From: Effrenium voratum
Lineage: Eukaryota > Sar > Dinophyceae > Suessiales > Symbiodiniaceae
Direction of reading: 5' to 3'
Assembly: GCA_963377175.1 (NCBI GenBank)
Contig: CAUJNA010000502.1
Coordinates: 1,257,403-1,321,402 of the forward strand
DNA length: 64,000 nt
The position numbers and the translations under genes are program-made. The notes beneath the pieces are model-generated. The model searched no databases, was not told the DNA's origin, and saw only the letters and a list, made by a program, of their open reading frames with translations. This document shows positions 11,932 through 22,019 of the stretch, one piece after another (position 1 is the stretch's first letter; every line of letters begins with the position of its first letter).

Positions 11932-12085
11932 GTTAAGGCATGTTGCACTGCTCCTAGCTTGAACCCAAACATGGAACCTCAAAAGAACAAAGCTCGTCCG
12001 AAGCGGCCGCAGTTCTTTTTACCGGGATTGCTGAAAGTTGCACTGCTTCCAGGGCACTGGTGCGCCTGGAACAGGAGGCACATTG
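11931..12085 (-). repeat. YR-element split direct repeat B1
   Basis: A 155-bp exact duplicate of 11413-11567, abutting A2. It lies about 250 bp beyond the end of the RNase H ORF, so it marks the 3' non-coding end of the YR element body. Confidence 0.65.
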
Positions 12086-12332
12086 GCCCCCCCTTCAGTG
12101 TTTCAGGCAACCCGGTAAAAGCGAACCCGCTGGGCCGCAGGCCTCATCACCCGCCCTTCAGAGTGGGGTTGTACCTGGCAGGGCAGATGCTAGCGCGACC
12201 ATGCACGCTGGGCTGTGAGCAGCTTGTTATGCAGCGACTGCACTTTTTCCGGTCGGCTGGCTGACGTCGCCAGTTGTTCTGGCTGACAGGGCAACGGCGG
12301 TCATTTGGTCGCGAGGCATGTCGGGATGCAAG

Positions 12333-13688
12333 TTAGGCTGGTGCAGCGGTAATGGCGGCTGCTGCCAAATGCTCTGGGCGCCAGGGCGCATGCATCGGAC
12401 ACAGTTGAATGCCTCGGCCTGACATCGCTAGGCTTGCAGGGCTGAAGCGTATACGACTTTCAGGGCGATGGCTGAATCGGGCCAACCGACCTCTGCTGAG
12501 ATCGTCAGCCCAATCATTACACCTTCCTGGAACGTGCGTCGGCTGCAGCAGCACATTGTGAGCGTGAGCCCAGAAGGCTGTTAATTGCACAAAGAGTTGC
12601 AACGGCCAGGAGGTCGTGAACAGTTTGTTAAGGCTTGCTTCCGTGGCGGAATTGTCTGTACCTGAAGGCATGCTAAACGAGTAGTGCCCACCACCAATGT
12701 GGCTGTGGGTTGCTTGCAGCAGTGCTAACTGTGCAAGAGTTTCGAAGCATGCGATGTACCGCTGTCCAGGCTTGACAAGGCAGGGCCACACAGCTCTTAT
12801 GTCTTGCATGTTCCAGGTCTCGGCGAACCACACTACTTGGGAGGATGTGATTGCCCAGCCCCCGATCCCTACCAAATCATCTTCGGCACACGCATCCGCG
12901 GCAGCCAGAGCTTGCAGCTGGTGTGGCCGCGCCAAAGGCTGAATAGGCGAGCGCCGAAAGCACGACGCCAGCCAAGTAAGGCATTGTTGGCTTGACTTGG
13001 AAAGGCTAGTGTATGGGTTGTTGGGGTCCGCGATGCGCACCCATGTGGGCTTGCTAGTGCCAGGCACTTGCGGGATGTCCTGGGGGCAATGCATGGTGCG
13101 GCCTGAAATTTCCAAGAATTTGGAGCCCACTGTGATCCACAAGCCCGGGAGGCTATGGCTAGTTTTGAGGTCCTTATTCAAGGATGTTCTAAAGGCTGAC
13201 CACATTTGAGGCGGCATCGAGTGCCTCGAGCCTGGTGGGCTGTTGAGGTCCGCGTACAGCGGTGCTAGCCAGGACCTGAGATGTAGGGCAATGCTGGTGG
13301 CCCAAATAAGCAGGCCTATGCACTGCTCGAGTGTTTTGCGGGGCACCCGTCGATTCCCGAGAAGGGATTTGATCAAGGCGTCCAGCTTGGCTAGTTTAGC
13401 CGACACGAGCTGAATGGTGTCGTGGGAGAAGTTGATCTCCCAACCGCACCAAACCAGGCTATCCTGGAATTGCGCCTTTTTCCACGAAATGGGCGCTGCA
13501 ATGGCGCAAAAGAAAAGCACCACCAAGGCAAACATGTCTGGCGCGCTATCCCGGAAGAGTGCACACAGAAGGTCGTCCACAAAAAGTTTGTGGGGCTTCC
13601 AGGCTAGCAACCCATGCACCTGACGAAGCAAGAATGCGCCGGTGCGCTGCCACCAGAAAGCCGAGAAACGGCCCCCAAAATGGCACAC
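12333..13688 (-). CDS. DIRS-type reverse transcriptase (C-terminal half) and RNase H
   Basis: This is the polymerase region that copies the YR element RNA into DNA. The catalytic box is FVDDL (Asp-Asp near residues 38-39), followed by the thumb/connection region and an RNase H-like segment starting around AAADACAEDDLVGIGGWAI. A C-terminal WADDLSRG motif is typical of RT-linked RNase H in DIRS elements. It is the continuation of the frame at 13546-14514 after a frameshift near 13690, so the listed start is not a real initiation site. The downstream neighbour is repeat B1. The family call is firm; activity is unlikely because of the break. Confidence 0.75.
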   Translation of the reverse strand: MCHFGGRFSAFWWQRTGAFLLRQVHGLLAWKPHKLFVDDLLCALFRDSAPDMFALVVLFFCAIAAPISWKKAQFQDSLVWCGWEINFSHDTIQLVSAKLAKLDALIKSLLGNRRVPRKTLEQCIGLLIWATSIALHLRSWLAPLYADLNSPPGSRHSMPPQMWSAFRTSLNKDLKTSHSLPGLWITVGSKFLEISGRTMHCPQDIPQVPGTSKPTWVRIADPNNPYTSLSKSSQQCLTWLASCFRRSPIQPLARPHQLQALAAADACAEDDLVGIGGWAITSSQVVWFAETWNMQDIRAVWPCLVKPGQRYIACFETLAQLALLQATHSHIGGGHYSFSMPSGTDNSATEASLNKLFTTSWPLQLFVQLTAFWAHAHNVLLQPTHVPGRCNDWADDLSRGRLARFSHRPESRIRFSPASLAMSGRGIQLCPMHAPWRPEHLAAAAITAAPA

Positions 13689-14514
13689 CCTGTAATGGTA
13701 GAGCTTTCCTTGAAAGGCGAAGAGTCACCTGTTTGTGTGCGGCTTTAAAGTCAACACTGGCGCCTATGAAGGCGCCTGGAGTGTCTTCTGGCTGCGTGGA
13801 CAGCGCCAGGTCAGATGCCATTGGCAAGCTAAGGCGCTCTGGCAGATGGCATCTGGTATTGACTTGGCACACGGCGCTGTCCAAGACAAGGCGCGGCTCT
13901 TTGCATTTTACCCGAGCGTCGGCTATGCTGAGGCTGGTTTCAACAATCCAGTTGTTGGCAATTTCATTGCGCAGCAAGCCTTGCACGGTTTCTGGCTCGT
14001 CTTCGGCCATCTTCCAGTTGCCCTCGCAAACTTCCAGATCCGGCGGCAGCGCGGAGTCTGGCTTTTTTGCCGGCCATTGAAGGCTTGGTGGCAAGGCTGA
14101 CACGGCTCCTGTCGGTACTCCGTGTTGCAGGAATGGCAAAAGGGCCATGTCTGGGTCACCCCAAGATTTGGCCAGGGCATGCAGCAGGTGGAGTCGGTAT
14201 GGCTGTCCTGCCTCGGGGCTCATATCTGAAGGGCAGGGCAATTTTAGAGCGGTGTATGCTAGGGTTGCCACTTCCAGGCTTTCGGACGGCGAGATGTGTG
14301 CCAGGATACGTGGCACCAGTTTGCGCTCATGCATCCAGTGCAGCCAGGGCCTGGCGACTTGCAGCGGGTGTTCGGGTTTGGGGAGACACCAATCTGCGGA
14401 TGAGTGCATTCCTGCTCCGTCGCAGGTGGGGAGCCTGCAAGGCGCCAGTGTGATGGGTCTGGAGGAGTTGGAGTGCAGCGGCAGTGCTTGTCGAAAGGAG
14501 CCTGTTTTACTCAC
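13546..14514 (-). CDS. DIRS-type reverse transcriptase (N-terminal half)
   Basis: It contains the fingers region (PRLVLDSAVCQVN, about residues 206-218) and RT motif A, SVDFKAAHKQVTL (about residues 265-277), whose Asp is one of the three catalytic carboxylates. After about residue 290 the frame turns into low-quality sequence, and the true reading continues in the frame of 12333-13688. Upstream it overlaps the methyltransferase-like frame by a few bases, consistent with one polyprotein split by indels. Start codons shown in this frame are internal to the original polyprotein. Confidence 0.72.
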   Translation of the reverse strand: MSKTGSFRQALPLHSNSSRPITLAPCRLPTCDGAGMHSSADWCLPKPEHPLQVARPWLHWMHERKLVPRILAHISPSESLEVATLAYTALKLPCPSDMSPEAGQPYRLHLLHALAKSWGDPDMALLPFLQHGVPTGAVSALPPSLQWPAKKPDSALPPDLEVCEGNWKMAEDEPETVQGLLRNEIANNWIVETSLSIADARVKCKEPRLVLDSAVCQVNTRCHLPERLSLPMASDLALSTQPEDTPGAFIGASVDFKAAHKQVTLRLSRKALPLQGVPFWGPFLGFLVAAHRRILASSGAWVASLEAPQTFCGRPSVCTLPG

Positions 14515-15200
14515 CCTTCCTATGCCTACCTGGGCCAGTTGCAGGGCCAGGGAAGGGGGGGTACTCTGCGGTCAGCGTGCTGAGGTATACCCCTTGTTCC
14601 TTCACTCCTGCAATGCTTTGATGCTTGTATGAGTGATTGCAGCGAGCCTGCAGGGCCCGTATTTTCGAACTGTTGCAGCCAAACGCCCATGACTTAGAGA
14701 AAGCTTTGTTGTGCATGCAGGCGTCTACCCACACCAGGGCACACTGGTGATCGCGTAGCATTTGGAAGTTAGCCTCTTTCAGCCAGGACATGGCTGACGG
14801 CGGCTGCTCCCAAATGCCAACGCCCCCTTTGGAGACCACTGCTCTGAACAGGGCTCTACCACGGTCGTGGATGGTTTTGCTATCCAACAATTTTTTACGC
14901 TGCGCAGGCGAAAGGCCGGGGATGCCGTCCATGTGCTGCGGCGTTCTCAAGGCTTTGGGCCCGCCCGGGCGTAGTTTGAGTCTGAAGTATTCTTTGCAAG
15001 GCGGGGCAAGCATGATCAGGGCCACGACTCCTGACCAGCAGAGTCTGAGGAGTGCCTCGAAGACTCTGTCATCCAGGATGTCGTGCGCAGTGTCACCATC
15101 TAGGTCAAAAGGCTCGAAGCAGTCAAGGCCAAGGCTAATGGCGGCGAGTCACTGGGTGCAGCCTACCTGCAAACACGTCCAAAAAGAGCCGCTTTGAGGC
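14507..15200 (-). CDS. methyltransferase-like domain of the YR element
   Basis: The clean frame is 14507-15025 and stays open upstream to about 15130. After one frameshift the same protein continues to about 15200. A SAM-binding-like LFLDVFAG lies near 15150-15180, an acidic FEPFDLD follows, then LAPPC near 15000-15015 (a C5-methylase motif IV-like Pro-Cys) and an E-Q-P-P box near 14820 resembling the ENP motif. DIRS elements are known to carry methyltransferase-like domains; assigning C5 chemistry is my inference. The copia element inserted about 140 bp upstream, in the linker between Gag and this domain. Confidence 0.5.
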
Positions 15201-15337
15201 TGGATGCAGCTGTGAGTCTGATGAGCTTGCCCGGGCGGGCGTGTGTGGCTTTGGCCAAGCGCTGGGTACGCTACGGTGTGCAGAAGGCAAGGCTGGAGTC
15301 AGGGCAATTTGCCCTGGCCCCTGCGATGGTGAAGACG

Positions 15338-15342
15338 GTTCA
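15338..15342 (+). repeat. target-site duplication (left), GTTCA
   Basis: GTTCA directly precedes the left LTR and recurs directly after the right LTR at 33452-33456. Five bp is the usual duplication length for copia-type integrases. Confidence 0.93.
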
Positions 15343-15691
15343 TGTCAAGAGACGGCAAGGTGACGTCCCGTGGGACGCTATGCACCGAACCCTCAAGCTG
15401 TAATACCAACCACGTAGAAAGGTGTATACGGACGATGCCGTTATAGCCGAACCCGTGTAAACGTTGTAAGGGAGAAGGAATGATAGTTACAACAGTAGTC
15501 CTGACAAATGCAGCGCAAGCAAAGTGTTTTCGCTCTCAATGCCGATCACGTATGTATGCAGTCACACATCAGATCTTGAACCTCAATTGTGTCTTGAGCC
15601 AAATGGCGATCAATGGAACTTGGGAAGCAACACCAACAAGGACCTCAGAACAGCTACCCAATTTCGGCACGGGGCCTAGAGGGTTTTAACA
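15343..15691 (-). repeat. LTR, 3' copy of the copia element
   Basis: 349 bp, beginning TGTCAAGAGACGG and ending GGTTTTAACA as read on the plus strand. It differs from the other LTR at 15443, 15497 and 15630 only (substitutions, no indels). It contains a CGTCCC-GT-GGGACG dyad near its plus-strand start. Confidence 0.95.
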
Positions 15692-15701
15692 TCCCCCATT
15701 T
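15692..15701 (-). promoter_or_regulatory. polypurine tract
   Basis: On the minus strand AAATGGGGGA abuts the 3' LTR, the position and composition expected for the primer of second-strand synthesis. Confidence 0.75.
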
Positions 15702-16316
15702 GGGTCGCATTGTTCATCATGCGGTCCAAACACCACAAAACGTTCCACTGGCCACGGCTTCAACTACGAAATCGTGTCGTGCATTCTTTTACTTGCTATC
15801 ACTACACCGTTCATTCGCTGTGAAACATGCCGGGTTCGATTGTACGAAAAGTGAAACATTCATCCTCCAATCGAAGCACACATCCATATGCAGGTGTATA
15901 TAATACACAATCGTCACGTCATTTGACCACCAACGAACAATCCAGCTGCCGCATTTGCGCATCGCGCAGCTGTCATCCATAAATGGGTTGGCCGCAAAAG
16001 TCCACCAGAGGCGCCTGCTCGTAATCGGTCTGCATATTTCCGGCAAAGAAACATCGGTGAGTAATCAATGCAAATCATAGCCATTCCAGATACCATGGAC
16101 AATGCATAAATAATGAAAAGATATCATCTATAAGGTAATAGTTCCATCCATGAATATCCAGAGCGTCATAGTCATCGGAATATGTAACCATGTACACACC
16201 CAATCATCTTGGACACATGAATATAAATCATGACATAAGTCGTTCCACCGAAACAGTGTCGATGTGACGCAAGTAACAGATGGGGACTGACCCACATCGT
16301 ACCGCAATCAGCATCT
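15702..16316 (-). other. 3' untranslated region of the copia element
   Basis: About 615 bp between the last stop codon and the polypurine tract, with no supportable ORF. One exact copy of the recurrent 12-mer (16283-16294) lies 23 bp beyond the stop of the Tpt1-like ORF. Confidence 0.6.
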
Positions 16317-18836
16317 TCACGAAGCATACCTGTCCCCAATGGACAGCCTATGGGTACGTCGACGGAACTCCTCGTCCAAGTTCTTCTGGGCTTCTCGTGC
16401 CCGGACACACTTCTTGTTGTAGTCCTCTGGCAACCAGTGCCCTTTCCGAAGGCACCAATCCAGCAGGGGTGTGTCGCATTTGTTCGGGTCGATGGCCGAG
16501 ATGATGGCGCTCACGTTGACCGTGTAACCATTCTTGCCAAGGTTCAGGCCATCCCTCACGAATGATATATACTTACAGTTGAAAGCTAGTGCAAAACATC
16601 TGAAAATAATATCACCCACCGGGTGCACTCGGTCCTTGACCAGGAGCTTCATTTCTTCCTTGGTGACATCGAGGATTCTCGCTGCAATCCACAGCTTGTA
16701 GAATGTGTAAAGTCCCTCGCATTTGCACACCATCATACGAATATAATCTTCACGCTCCTCAACCGATCGGAAGGATCTCGACCGAACATTCTCCGACTGA
16801 GAAATTTTCTTCGCTGTTGATGGTAAGAGTATACCTTCCTGATCCTGATCGGTGATGTTGGGGTACCTCTTGAAGTCATTGTGATAAGGGCAGCCCGGCC
16901 TCCCTTCGAGTCCGGCATTCATCGTTCTCTCCTCACCACCTTCAAACATCCCCCACATCTTGGACAGCTGGAGTGCGATAAATCCTGCCATGTACTGAGC
17001 CTCACGCGGCTCGTCAAGGCAGATCGCCATCCGTTGGGAACTTATAATGTCCCGTGACGCCAGATCGGTGTCGCGGTAATGCCAACCGCTGTCTTCTTCT
17101 TCTGACGCATAGCCGGATGTATATCCTTGCGTGTCCATGTCGTCATCTTCTCCCGGAACTTCCTCCGCTTCGTCTTCATCCTCCTGTGCTGCCGCATCGT
17201 GGTTAGCTTCTTCCTGTGCACGCCTGGCATCTCCAGAGACGTTGGGGTTTTGGTTGTCCTCCTCGTCATCGGAGTTGATGTGAATGTAGTATCTTCCGAT
17301 GGAGATCAGTTGTGCCTCGCACTCCAGGCATAAGCAGAAGCAGGTGGGGATCGCGGTCGCACATGATGGACATATCCGGCACCTCAGTCCTTCCCATGTC
17401 TCGTCATTCAGGATGACGACTTTGCTGATTTCGTCCCGGACCTCGTTGACCTGTGCATTGAACTCCTCCATCTTGTTGATTCGATAGAGTTCGCAGGCAC
17501 GATTAACCATGTCAACGATGTAGTGCAGATTATCGGCACCTGTCTCAGTCTCCGTCATCCTCTCGCTGATCTTTGTGACGTTCTGGAGGAACATCGCTGC
17601 CGACTCTTGGGATGAGTTGACAAAGCCAGGGCAGATCTCGTTCTCCACACACTTCGAGTACGCTCTCTTGATGTCAGCGTACTCCAGGCGCTTCCCTCCG
17701 TTGCTTTTGCCAATCCAAATGGACTTGACCTCATAGAACGGGATCACGTCGAAGACCATGAAAGTCCCATTAGCCGCGACTCCAGCTCCATACCGCGCGA
17801 GGGTTGCACTGGGAATGTAGATGATCGCAATCGGATCCCCTCTCCTCACGTTCCGCAGCGTCGTCTTCGTCGCCACGTTCATCTCATCCCATGGAGCAAA
17901 CGCTCCGAAGTGCAGTGCCAGCCTGTTCCCGCCATCGATTCCGCCGGGGACTAACCCACAGCGTACGATGCTTGGCAGGTTTTCCACATACGTCACATGG
18001 AATGCTCCTCCGAGAGAATCACCCATTCTTGCGGAATACCTATTCGCCAGTGCGGATGAGCTCATGAATCCAAAATCACTGTGACCGGTTGTGACTCGGA
18101 TGCACCAAGGTCTGTACCATCCATCGCATCTGTTGAACATCCTGTCGATGTCGTCCCGATCCAGGCCAGCTTTGGTCATTTCCTCCCTGGCCTCCCTCGT
18201 GTCATTCGGGTTCATGATGCTAGGAAACCTTGCTGCCAGAACCTGAAATCTCGATTTCTTGTGTCCAGATTCCTGCCACTTGATCACCTCCATGATGCCC
18301 ATGTATCGTTTCGCTCTCGAGGTGTTAGGTGGGAATATGTCGTTGTTTCGGTCGTCAATGACTGCATCAATGTCGACCCAACCACCTTCGTCGCACCTGA
18401 AAGCACTTCCTCGGCAATTGCCGATTTTGTGTCGAAGGACTCTGCATAGGTCGTGAGATAGCTGGTTTGCTTGGTCCCTTGTGGTAAATACCGAGCGATC
18501 ATCACCAATCCTGCATAGTGGAGCACCGTCGAAAGGAGCAACGCAGAAGTTGACACTCTTGCCAAGTTGCATCACGTCCACTTGCTCAAGGATTGCACCT
18601 TTGGGAAAGTATTTGGGGTCAACGATGGACGCATACGCCCATGGCAAGTGCACATCACTCACATCGCCATACTTCGGGATGTAGCACGGGATGGTGTCGC
18701 ATCCCACCTCGAGCGTTTTCTTGAACGTCCTGCTGTCCCCGCACGGGTTGTAGGTGAGGTCGACGCCACCACATTGTAGCTCTCCTCCCTCAGCCGTGTC
18801 AGCCATCTCCACCAAGTTAATGGTGTAGCTGTACAT
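16317..18836 (-). CDS. Tpt1/KptA-type RNA 2'-phosphotransferase domain protein, 839 aa
   Basis: Tpt1/KptA enzymes use NAD+ to remove an internal RNA 2'-phosphate through an ADP-ribosylated intermediate. Residues about 125-375 show the family landmarks in order: CRVLRHK (Arg135-His136), GWVDID, CIRVTTGHS (Arg247), FHVTYVENLPSIVRCGLVPG, NRLALHF, and RR331-332 before the DPIAIIYIP strand. All four positions of the Arg-His-Arg-Arg set appear kept. A Cys-rich segment (about 486-506), an acidic linker (about 522-590) and an unrecognised C-terminal region follow. The enzyme is normally about 200-250 aa, so it is embedded in a larger protein. The frame is also open upstream of the ATG into the end of the 908-aa ORF, suggesting a frameshift from one long product. 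An inactive ART-like relative is possible. Confidence 0.78.
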   Translation of the reverse strand: MYSYTINLVEMADTAEGGELQCGGVDLTYNPCGDSRTFKKTLEVGCDTIPCYIPKYGDVSDVHLPWAYASIVDPKYFPKGAILEQVDVMQLGKSVNFCVAPFDGAPLCRIGDDRSVFTTRDQANQLSHDLCRVLRHKIGNCRGSAFRCDEGGWVDIDAVIDDRNNDIFPPNTSRAKRYMGIMEVIKWQESGHKKSRFQVLAARFPSIMNPNDTREAREEMTKAGLDRDDIDRMFNRCDGWYRPWCIRVTTGHSDFGFMSSSALANRYSARMGDSLGGAFHVTYVENLPSIVRCGLVPGGIDGGNRLALHFGAFAPWDEMNVATKTTLRNVRRGDPIAIIYIPSATLARYGAGVAANGTFMVFDVIPFYEVKSIWIGKSNGGKRLEYADIKRAYSKCVENEICPGFVNSSQESAAMFLQNVTKISERMTETETGADNLHYIVDMVNRACELYRINKMEEFNAQVNEVRDEISKVVILNDETWEGLRCRICPSCATAIPTCFCLCLECEAQLISIGRYYIHINSDDEEDNQNPNVSGDARRAQEEANHDAAAQEDEDEAEEVPGEDDDMDTQGYTSGYASEEEDSGWHYRDTDLASRDIISSQRMAICLDEPREAQYMAGFIALQLSKMWGMFEGGEERTMNAGLEGRPGCPYHNDFKRYPNITDQDQEGILLPSTAKKISQSENVRSRSFRSVEEREDYIRMMVCKCEGLYTFYKLWIAARILDVTKEEMKLLVKDRVHPVGDIIFRCFALAFNCKYISFVRDGLNLGKNGYTVNVSAIISAIDPNKCDTPLLDWCLRKGHWLPEDYNKKCVRAREAQKNLDEEFRRRTHRLSIGDRYAS

Positions 18837-21385
18837 CTCAATTGTTTCTTTCCCTGCTTGTCCTCCTCTCTTCTTTCCTTGGACGTTGATGAGGACGGCT
18901 CCTCCGTATCCCCCATGTCTTCATCAGATGAAACAGGGTCACTGCTGAGTAGCTCACGGAGCACCTTCATCGCCTTCTCATTTCCAGCAGCCTCCTCAAT
19001 GTCCTTGCAGTCGCCGTCGTGGGCCAGGTTCGCGCACTTCTTACAGATCCCCATATCTCCCATGCACTTCTCCATTGACTCCAGGAATCCTAGTGCCGCT
19101 CTCCGCCCGTCGATCACTCGCTGCTTCTTGTCTTCCTTCTCAGTATTGGTTTGAGAACTTCGACTCGGGTCTGGTGCTTGACCAAGACCCTCATCTTCGC
19201 CCTCCGTGGCCTTTCTCTTGGAACCTTGTGCAGAGGGCTCGGTGATCAGGGATCGTGGATGTCTGGGCTTGACCTTGTTCATGATGTCAAGCACCTCCTT
19301 CGTGGGCACGCCGAGCTGTGCGGACGGTTTGTTCCGCTTTCTGTTCTGGCCCGTCGTGTGGGTCACGTTCCCAGCGAGGTGTCGCACTATTGACTGCTCG
19401 AACTCCCTCTTGATCTTCCATGCATCCTTCCACAGTGGCAGTTCGTGCTGGAAGTACGACATCACCTCAAAGAATCCCAACACCATCTCGACGACGTCTC
19501 CCAAGGATTCCTCGTTCGTGGTTTGTCCCAGGAGTTCATACATCGTTCCTTGGTCGAGCACACTCTTGATCCAGGACGAATATGCCACATTGCCAAGATC
19601 CTTGCCTATCAAGAAGATGGACATCCTCTCCTCGACTCCCTCGGAATTCTTGCACACGATCACATCCCGGGATGCGCACAATTGCTTCCCGTGACCGTTG
19701 TTGTAGAACTGCGCTGCTTGATCCACAGTCATGCTCACGAATCCCACGTGAGAAAGCTCCTTCTTCAGCCTTGAATACACGAGCTCCCGTATGATCGTGA
19801 TCATGGCCTGGATATTGTTGACGTCCACCATGAGGTTTTGAAGGTCGGGGATTGCCACCACGCATTCCGCGAAGAGGCGCGTGTACATTTTCTTCCCCTC
19901 GATAGACATTGCAATACCGTTCGTGTCCGCGTTCCAGTTCGCGCAACAGTTCACGCAAGAAGAGGGATTGTACTTCGAATTCGGTCCGAGCACCTTCGAC
20001 TTGCTCATCTGCATCTCTTTAGCGCAAAGTTCGCAGATAAACTTGCTGAGCTCCGTGACCGTATACCATCGAAGACGTTGATCACCGACATCGGCTTTCC
20101 CAAAAGCATCCTGCTCGCCGTGTCCTTCATCTTGCTGCTCTTGTTTCCTCTTCGACTGTGCAGTGAAGGTCGGCTTGTACTCGAACTTCACCTTCGATTC
20201 CTCCATGTTCTTCGGGACGTTGAACCGAAGGTCGGGCTCGTTTATGCACGTCTCCTCCAGCTCACGCACAAACGCGTTGCTTGGTGCGACCGCATCGATG
20301 GATTTCTCAATCAGCAGTCGCTTCAAGAGGAAATGTTGCAAGTTCGAGCTCCCAGGGATCTTGTAGTTCTTTCCTGTGAGCGCATGGATCACGCGCCACA
20401 GGCGATCGTTCTCGGTCACCAGCGCGCCTGCCGCCTTGCAGATCTCGCTAACCTTATTGGCGATCGTCCCCAAGTCCCCTCTTCCACCATGGAAAGCAAC
20501 ATCGCGATTCACGCACACCACGACCAGGCCCTTGCATGTGTTGACGAGGTCAGATATCGCCTTCTGTAGGGAGTCGATGATGGGGTTGGCGGTCACCTGC
20601 CATCCGCATCCTCTCATGCACACCCAATCATATAGCGACATCCAAATGTGCACCGACATTGGTGAGTCATCCATGTCTCGCCTCCGCCGTTCAGCGATGA
20701 GCTTATCCAGCTTCTGCAATCGGGAGATGATATTCAACGTGTCGTTGGGTGAGGAGACTTGCTCACTCGACCCATAGTATGATCTCTCCTCGATGTTTGT
20801 CCATCCCTGTTCGTTGACCATCATCTGGAAGGTCTTCGTGCTCCCTTTCGAGTTGACGGCCCTCAGGGGCCAATCCAGGACCAAGAAGCTCTTCTTGTGG
20901 ATCATCATGTCGCGAATCGTCGCCTCGCCAATGGGGCTCCTCTTCTGCCTCTTGATAATCCGGTTCAACTGTCCAGGTGCGTTGTCCGGGTTCTTCTCCG
21001 CCTGAATCAACGCGTTGATGGCTTTGGCGCCCGGAAGGCGTCCAGTAATCAAGCATCCTGTTTGGGCACACAAGAAAGCATACAGCTGTAGCCATGCCGC
21101 ATTTCCCTTCCCAACATAGGAAAGAATGATCTTCTCCGCGCTGGTCTTCTCCTCGAAGTGCAATAGCGAAGAGGTCAGGCATCTCAGCATACACTCCCAA
21201 TATGTTGCGTTCTTGCCTTCTGCAAGACACGGCCCAAATACAGTTTGTATGATTGGGTACCCCGTATTGTTGTCTATGTTGAATTTCACATTGACAGTCG
21301 CGCCGCCCAAAGTAATACCCCCTTCGAATGAAGTGTAGGTATCATGTCCAGCAGTTGGGTTAATAATCACATCTGTCGTCGTCAC
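18659..21385 (-). CDS. large unrecognised copia-element ORF, about 850-908 aa
   Basis: I do not recognise the family. The first 380 residues look globular, with a hydrophobic strand near GLVVVCVNRDV (about 293-303). A Lys/Gln-rich linker and a Cys cluster (ICELCAKE, then CVNCC; about 456-488) suggest a zinc-binding module. The last third is Ser/Glu/Lys-rich. The final 60 residues, overlapping the Tpt1-like frame, are Arg/Thr-rich and probably not real, so the functional end is near 18850. The nominal first codon is GTG, with a stop a few codons upstream and an overlap with the previous ORF, which points to frameshifting or an indel and not independent initiation. Confidence 0.6.
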   Translation of the reverse strand: MTTTDVIINPTAGHDTYTSFEGGITLGGATVNVKFNIDNNTGYPIIQTVFGPCLAEGKNATYWECMLRCLTSSLLHFEEKTSAEKIILSYVGKGNAAWLQLYAFLCAQTGCLITGRLPGAKAINALIQAEKNPDNAPGQLNRIIKRQKRSPIGEATIRDMMIHKKSFLVLDWPLRAVNSKGSTKTFQMMVNEQGWTNIEERSYYGSSEQVSSPNDTLNIISRLQKLDKLIAERRRRDMDDSPMSVHIWMSLYDWVCMRGCGWQVTANPIIDSLQKAISDLVNTCKGLVVVCVNRDVAFHGGRGDLGTIANKVSEICKAAGALVTENDRLWRVIHALTGKNYKIPGSSNLQHFLLKRLLIEKSIDAVAPSNAFVRELEETCINEPDLRFNVPKNMEESKVKFEYKPTFTAQSKRKQEQQDEGHGEQDAFGKADVGDQRLRWYTVTELSKFICELCAKEMQMSKSKVLGPNSKYNPSSCVNCCANWNADTNGIAMSIEGKKMYTRLFAECVVAIPDLQNLMVDVNNIQAMITIIRELVYSRLKKELSHVGFVSMTVDQAAQFYNNGHGKQLCASRDVIVCKNSEGVEERMSIFLIGKDLGNVAYSSWIKSVLDQGTMYELLGQTTNEESLGDVVEMVLGFFEVMSYFQHELPLWKDAWKIKREFEQSIVRHLAGNVTHTTGQNRKRNKPSAQLGVPTKEVLDIMNKVKPRHPRSLITEPSAQGSKRKATEGEDEGLGQAPDPSRSSQTNTEKEDKKQRVIDGRRAALGFLESMEKCMGDMGICKKCANLAHDGDCKDIEEAAGNEKAMKVLRELLSSDPVSSDEDMGDTEEPSSSTSKERREEDKQGKKQLRCTATPLTWWRWLTRLREESYNVVASTSPTTRAGTAGRSRKRSRWDATPSRATSRSMAM

Positions 21386-22019
21386 CGCCAGAGTTCATTC
21401 GGAAAATGGAGTCAATGATCTCGTTGTCGATCTTGACAGCATCGCTGGCTTGTGACCCCCCACTTGGAGCTCCCGGCTGGGGGACTGACCCACCAGCGGT
21501 TTGACTCCTTTGTCCGGAGCTTGATGCCGACTTTTGCTGTCGCTCCGTCTTCCGCGGCGGCTCCGTCTTCGATGAGCCCATCACCCACCATGTCGGCTCT
21601 TCCCCAACCACGAAATCCTCGGGGTACTTCTCCTGTTCCCTCTCGATTTCATGAATCGTGCAGTATTTATTCTGGAAGAATTCGATCATGACGTCCTTCT
21701 CGGCCTTCTTCTCGATCTCCTTCATCCAGCTTACCCACTTGCGCCGATCTTGGTTCTCAGCGGCCCTGTCAGCCGCGTGCGGTGTCAAACTGATGGAGTT
21801 GATGTTCATCGCAGGCAGCTTCGACTCATAGATCATATCGATGCACCATAGGAAATCCCTGGCGTACTCGATCTCCCGGTAGAGATCGTTCAGCTCCCTT
21901 TTGTCTGGACGGAAATAAGCTGTATACGACTGATCTTTGGAGTCCTTCTCACCGAGCAATGGCTGCAATCTCCTCATGATGAACGATACGCACATGAGCG
22001 AATTGACGCCCCGATGCAC
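21360..22019 (-). CDS. unrecognised copia-element ORF segment, 219 aa
   Basis: A helical N-terminal part (RRLQPLLGEKDSKDQSYTAY onward) is followed by a charged region and a Ser/Gly/Pro-rich tail containing GGSVPQPGAPSGG, where the recurrent 12-mer falls at 21481-21492. The true reading enters this frame from the 21974-22243 frame, since the nominal start is GTG. It ends in TAA at 21360, just where the next frame opens. I recognise no function. Confidence 0.5.
   Translation of the reverse strand: MHRGVNSLMCVSFIMRRLQPLLGEKDSKDQSYTAYFRPDKRELNDLYREIEYARDFLWCIDMIYESKLPAMNINSISLTPHAADRAAENQDRRKWVSWMKEIEKKAEKDVMIEFFQNKYCTIHEIEREQEKYPEDFVVGEEPTWWVMGSSKTEPPRKTERQQKSASSSGQRSQTAGGSVPQPGAPSGGSQASDAVKIDNEIIDSIFRMNSGGDDDRCDY

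Noticed and set aside
12333..15200. Retron or group II intron reverse transcriptase
   Set aside because: The FVDD box, WADDLSRG-type RNase H, split direct repeats and an associated tyrosine recombinase fit a DIRS-like element instead.
19838..20569. 243-codon plus-strand frame
   Set aside because: It is antisense to the well-coding 908-aa retroelement ORF and shows no domain of its own.
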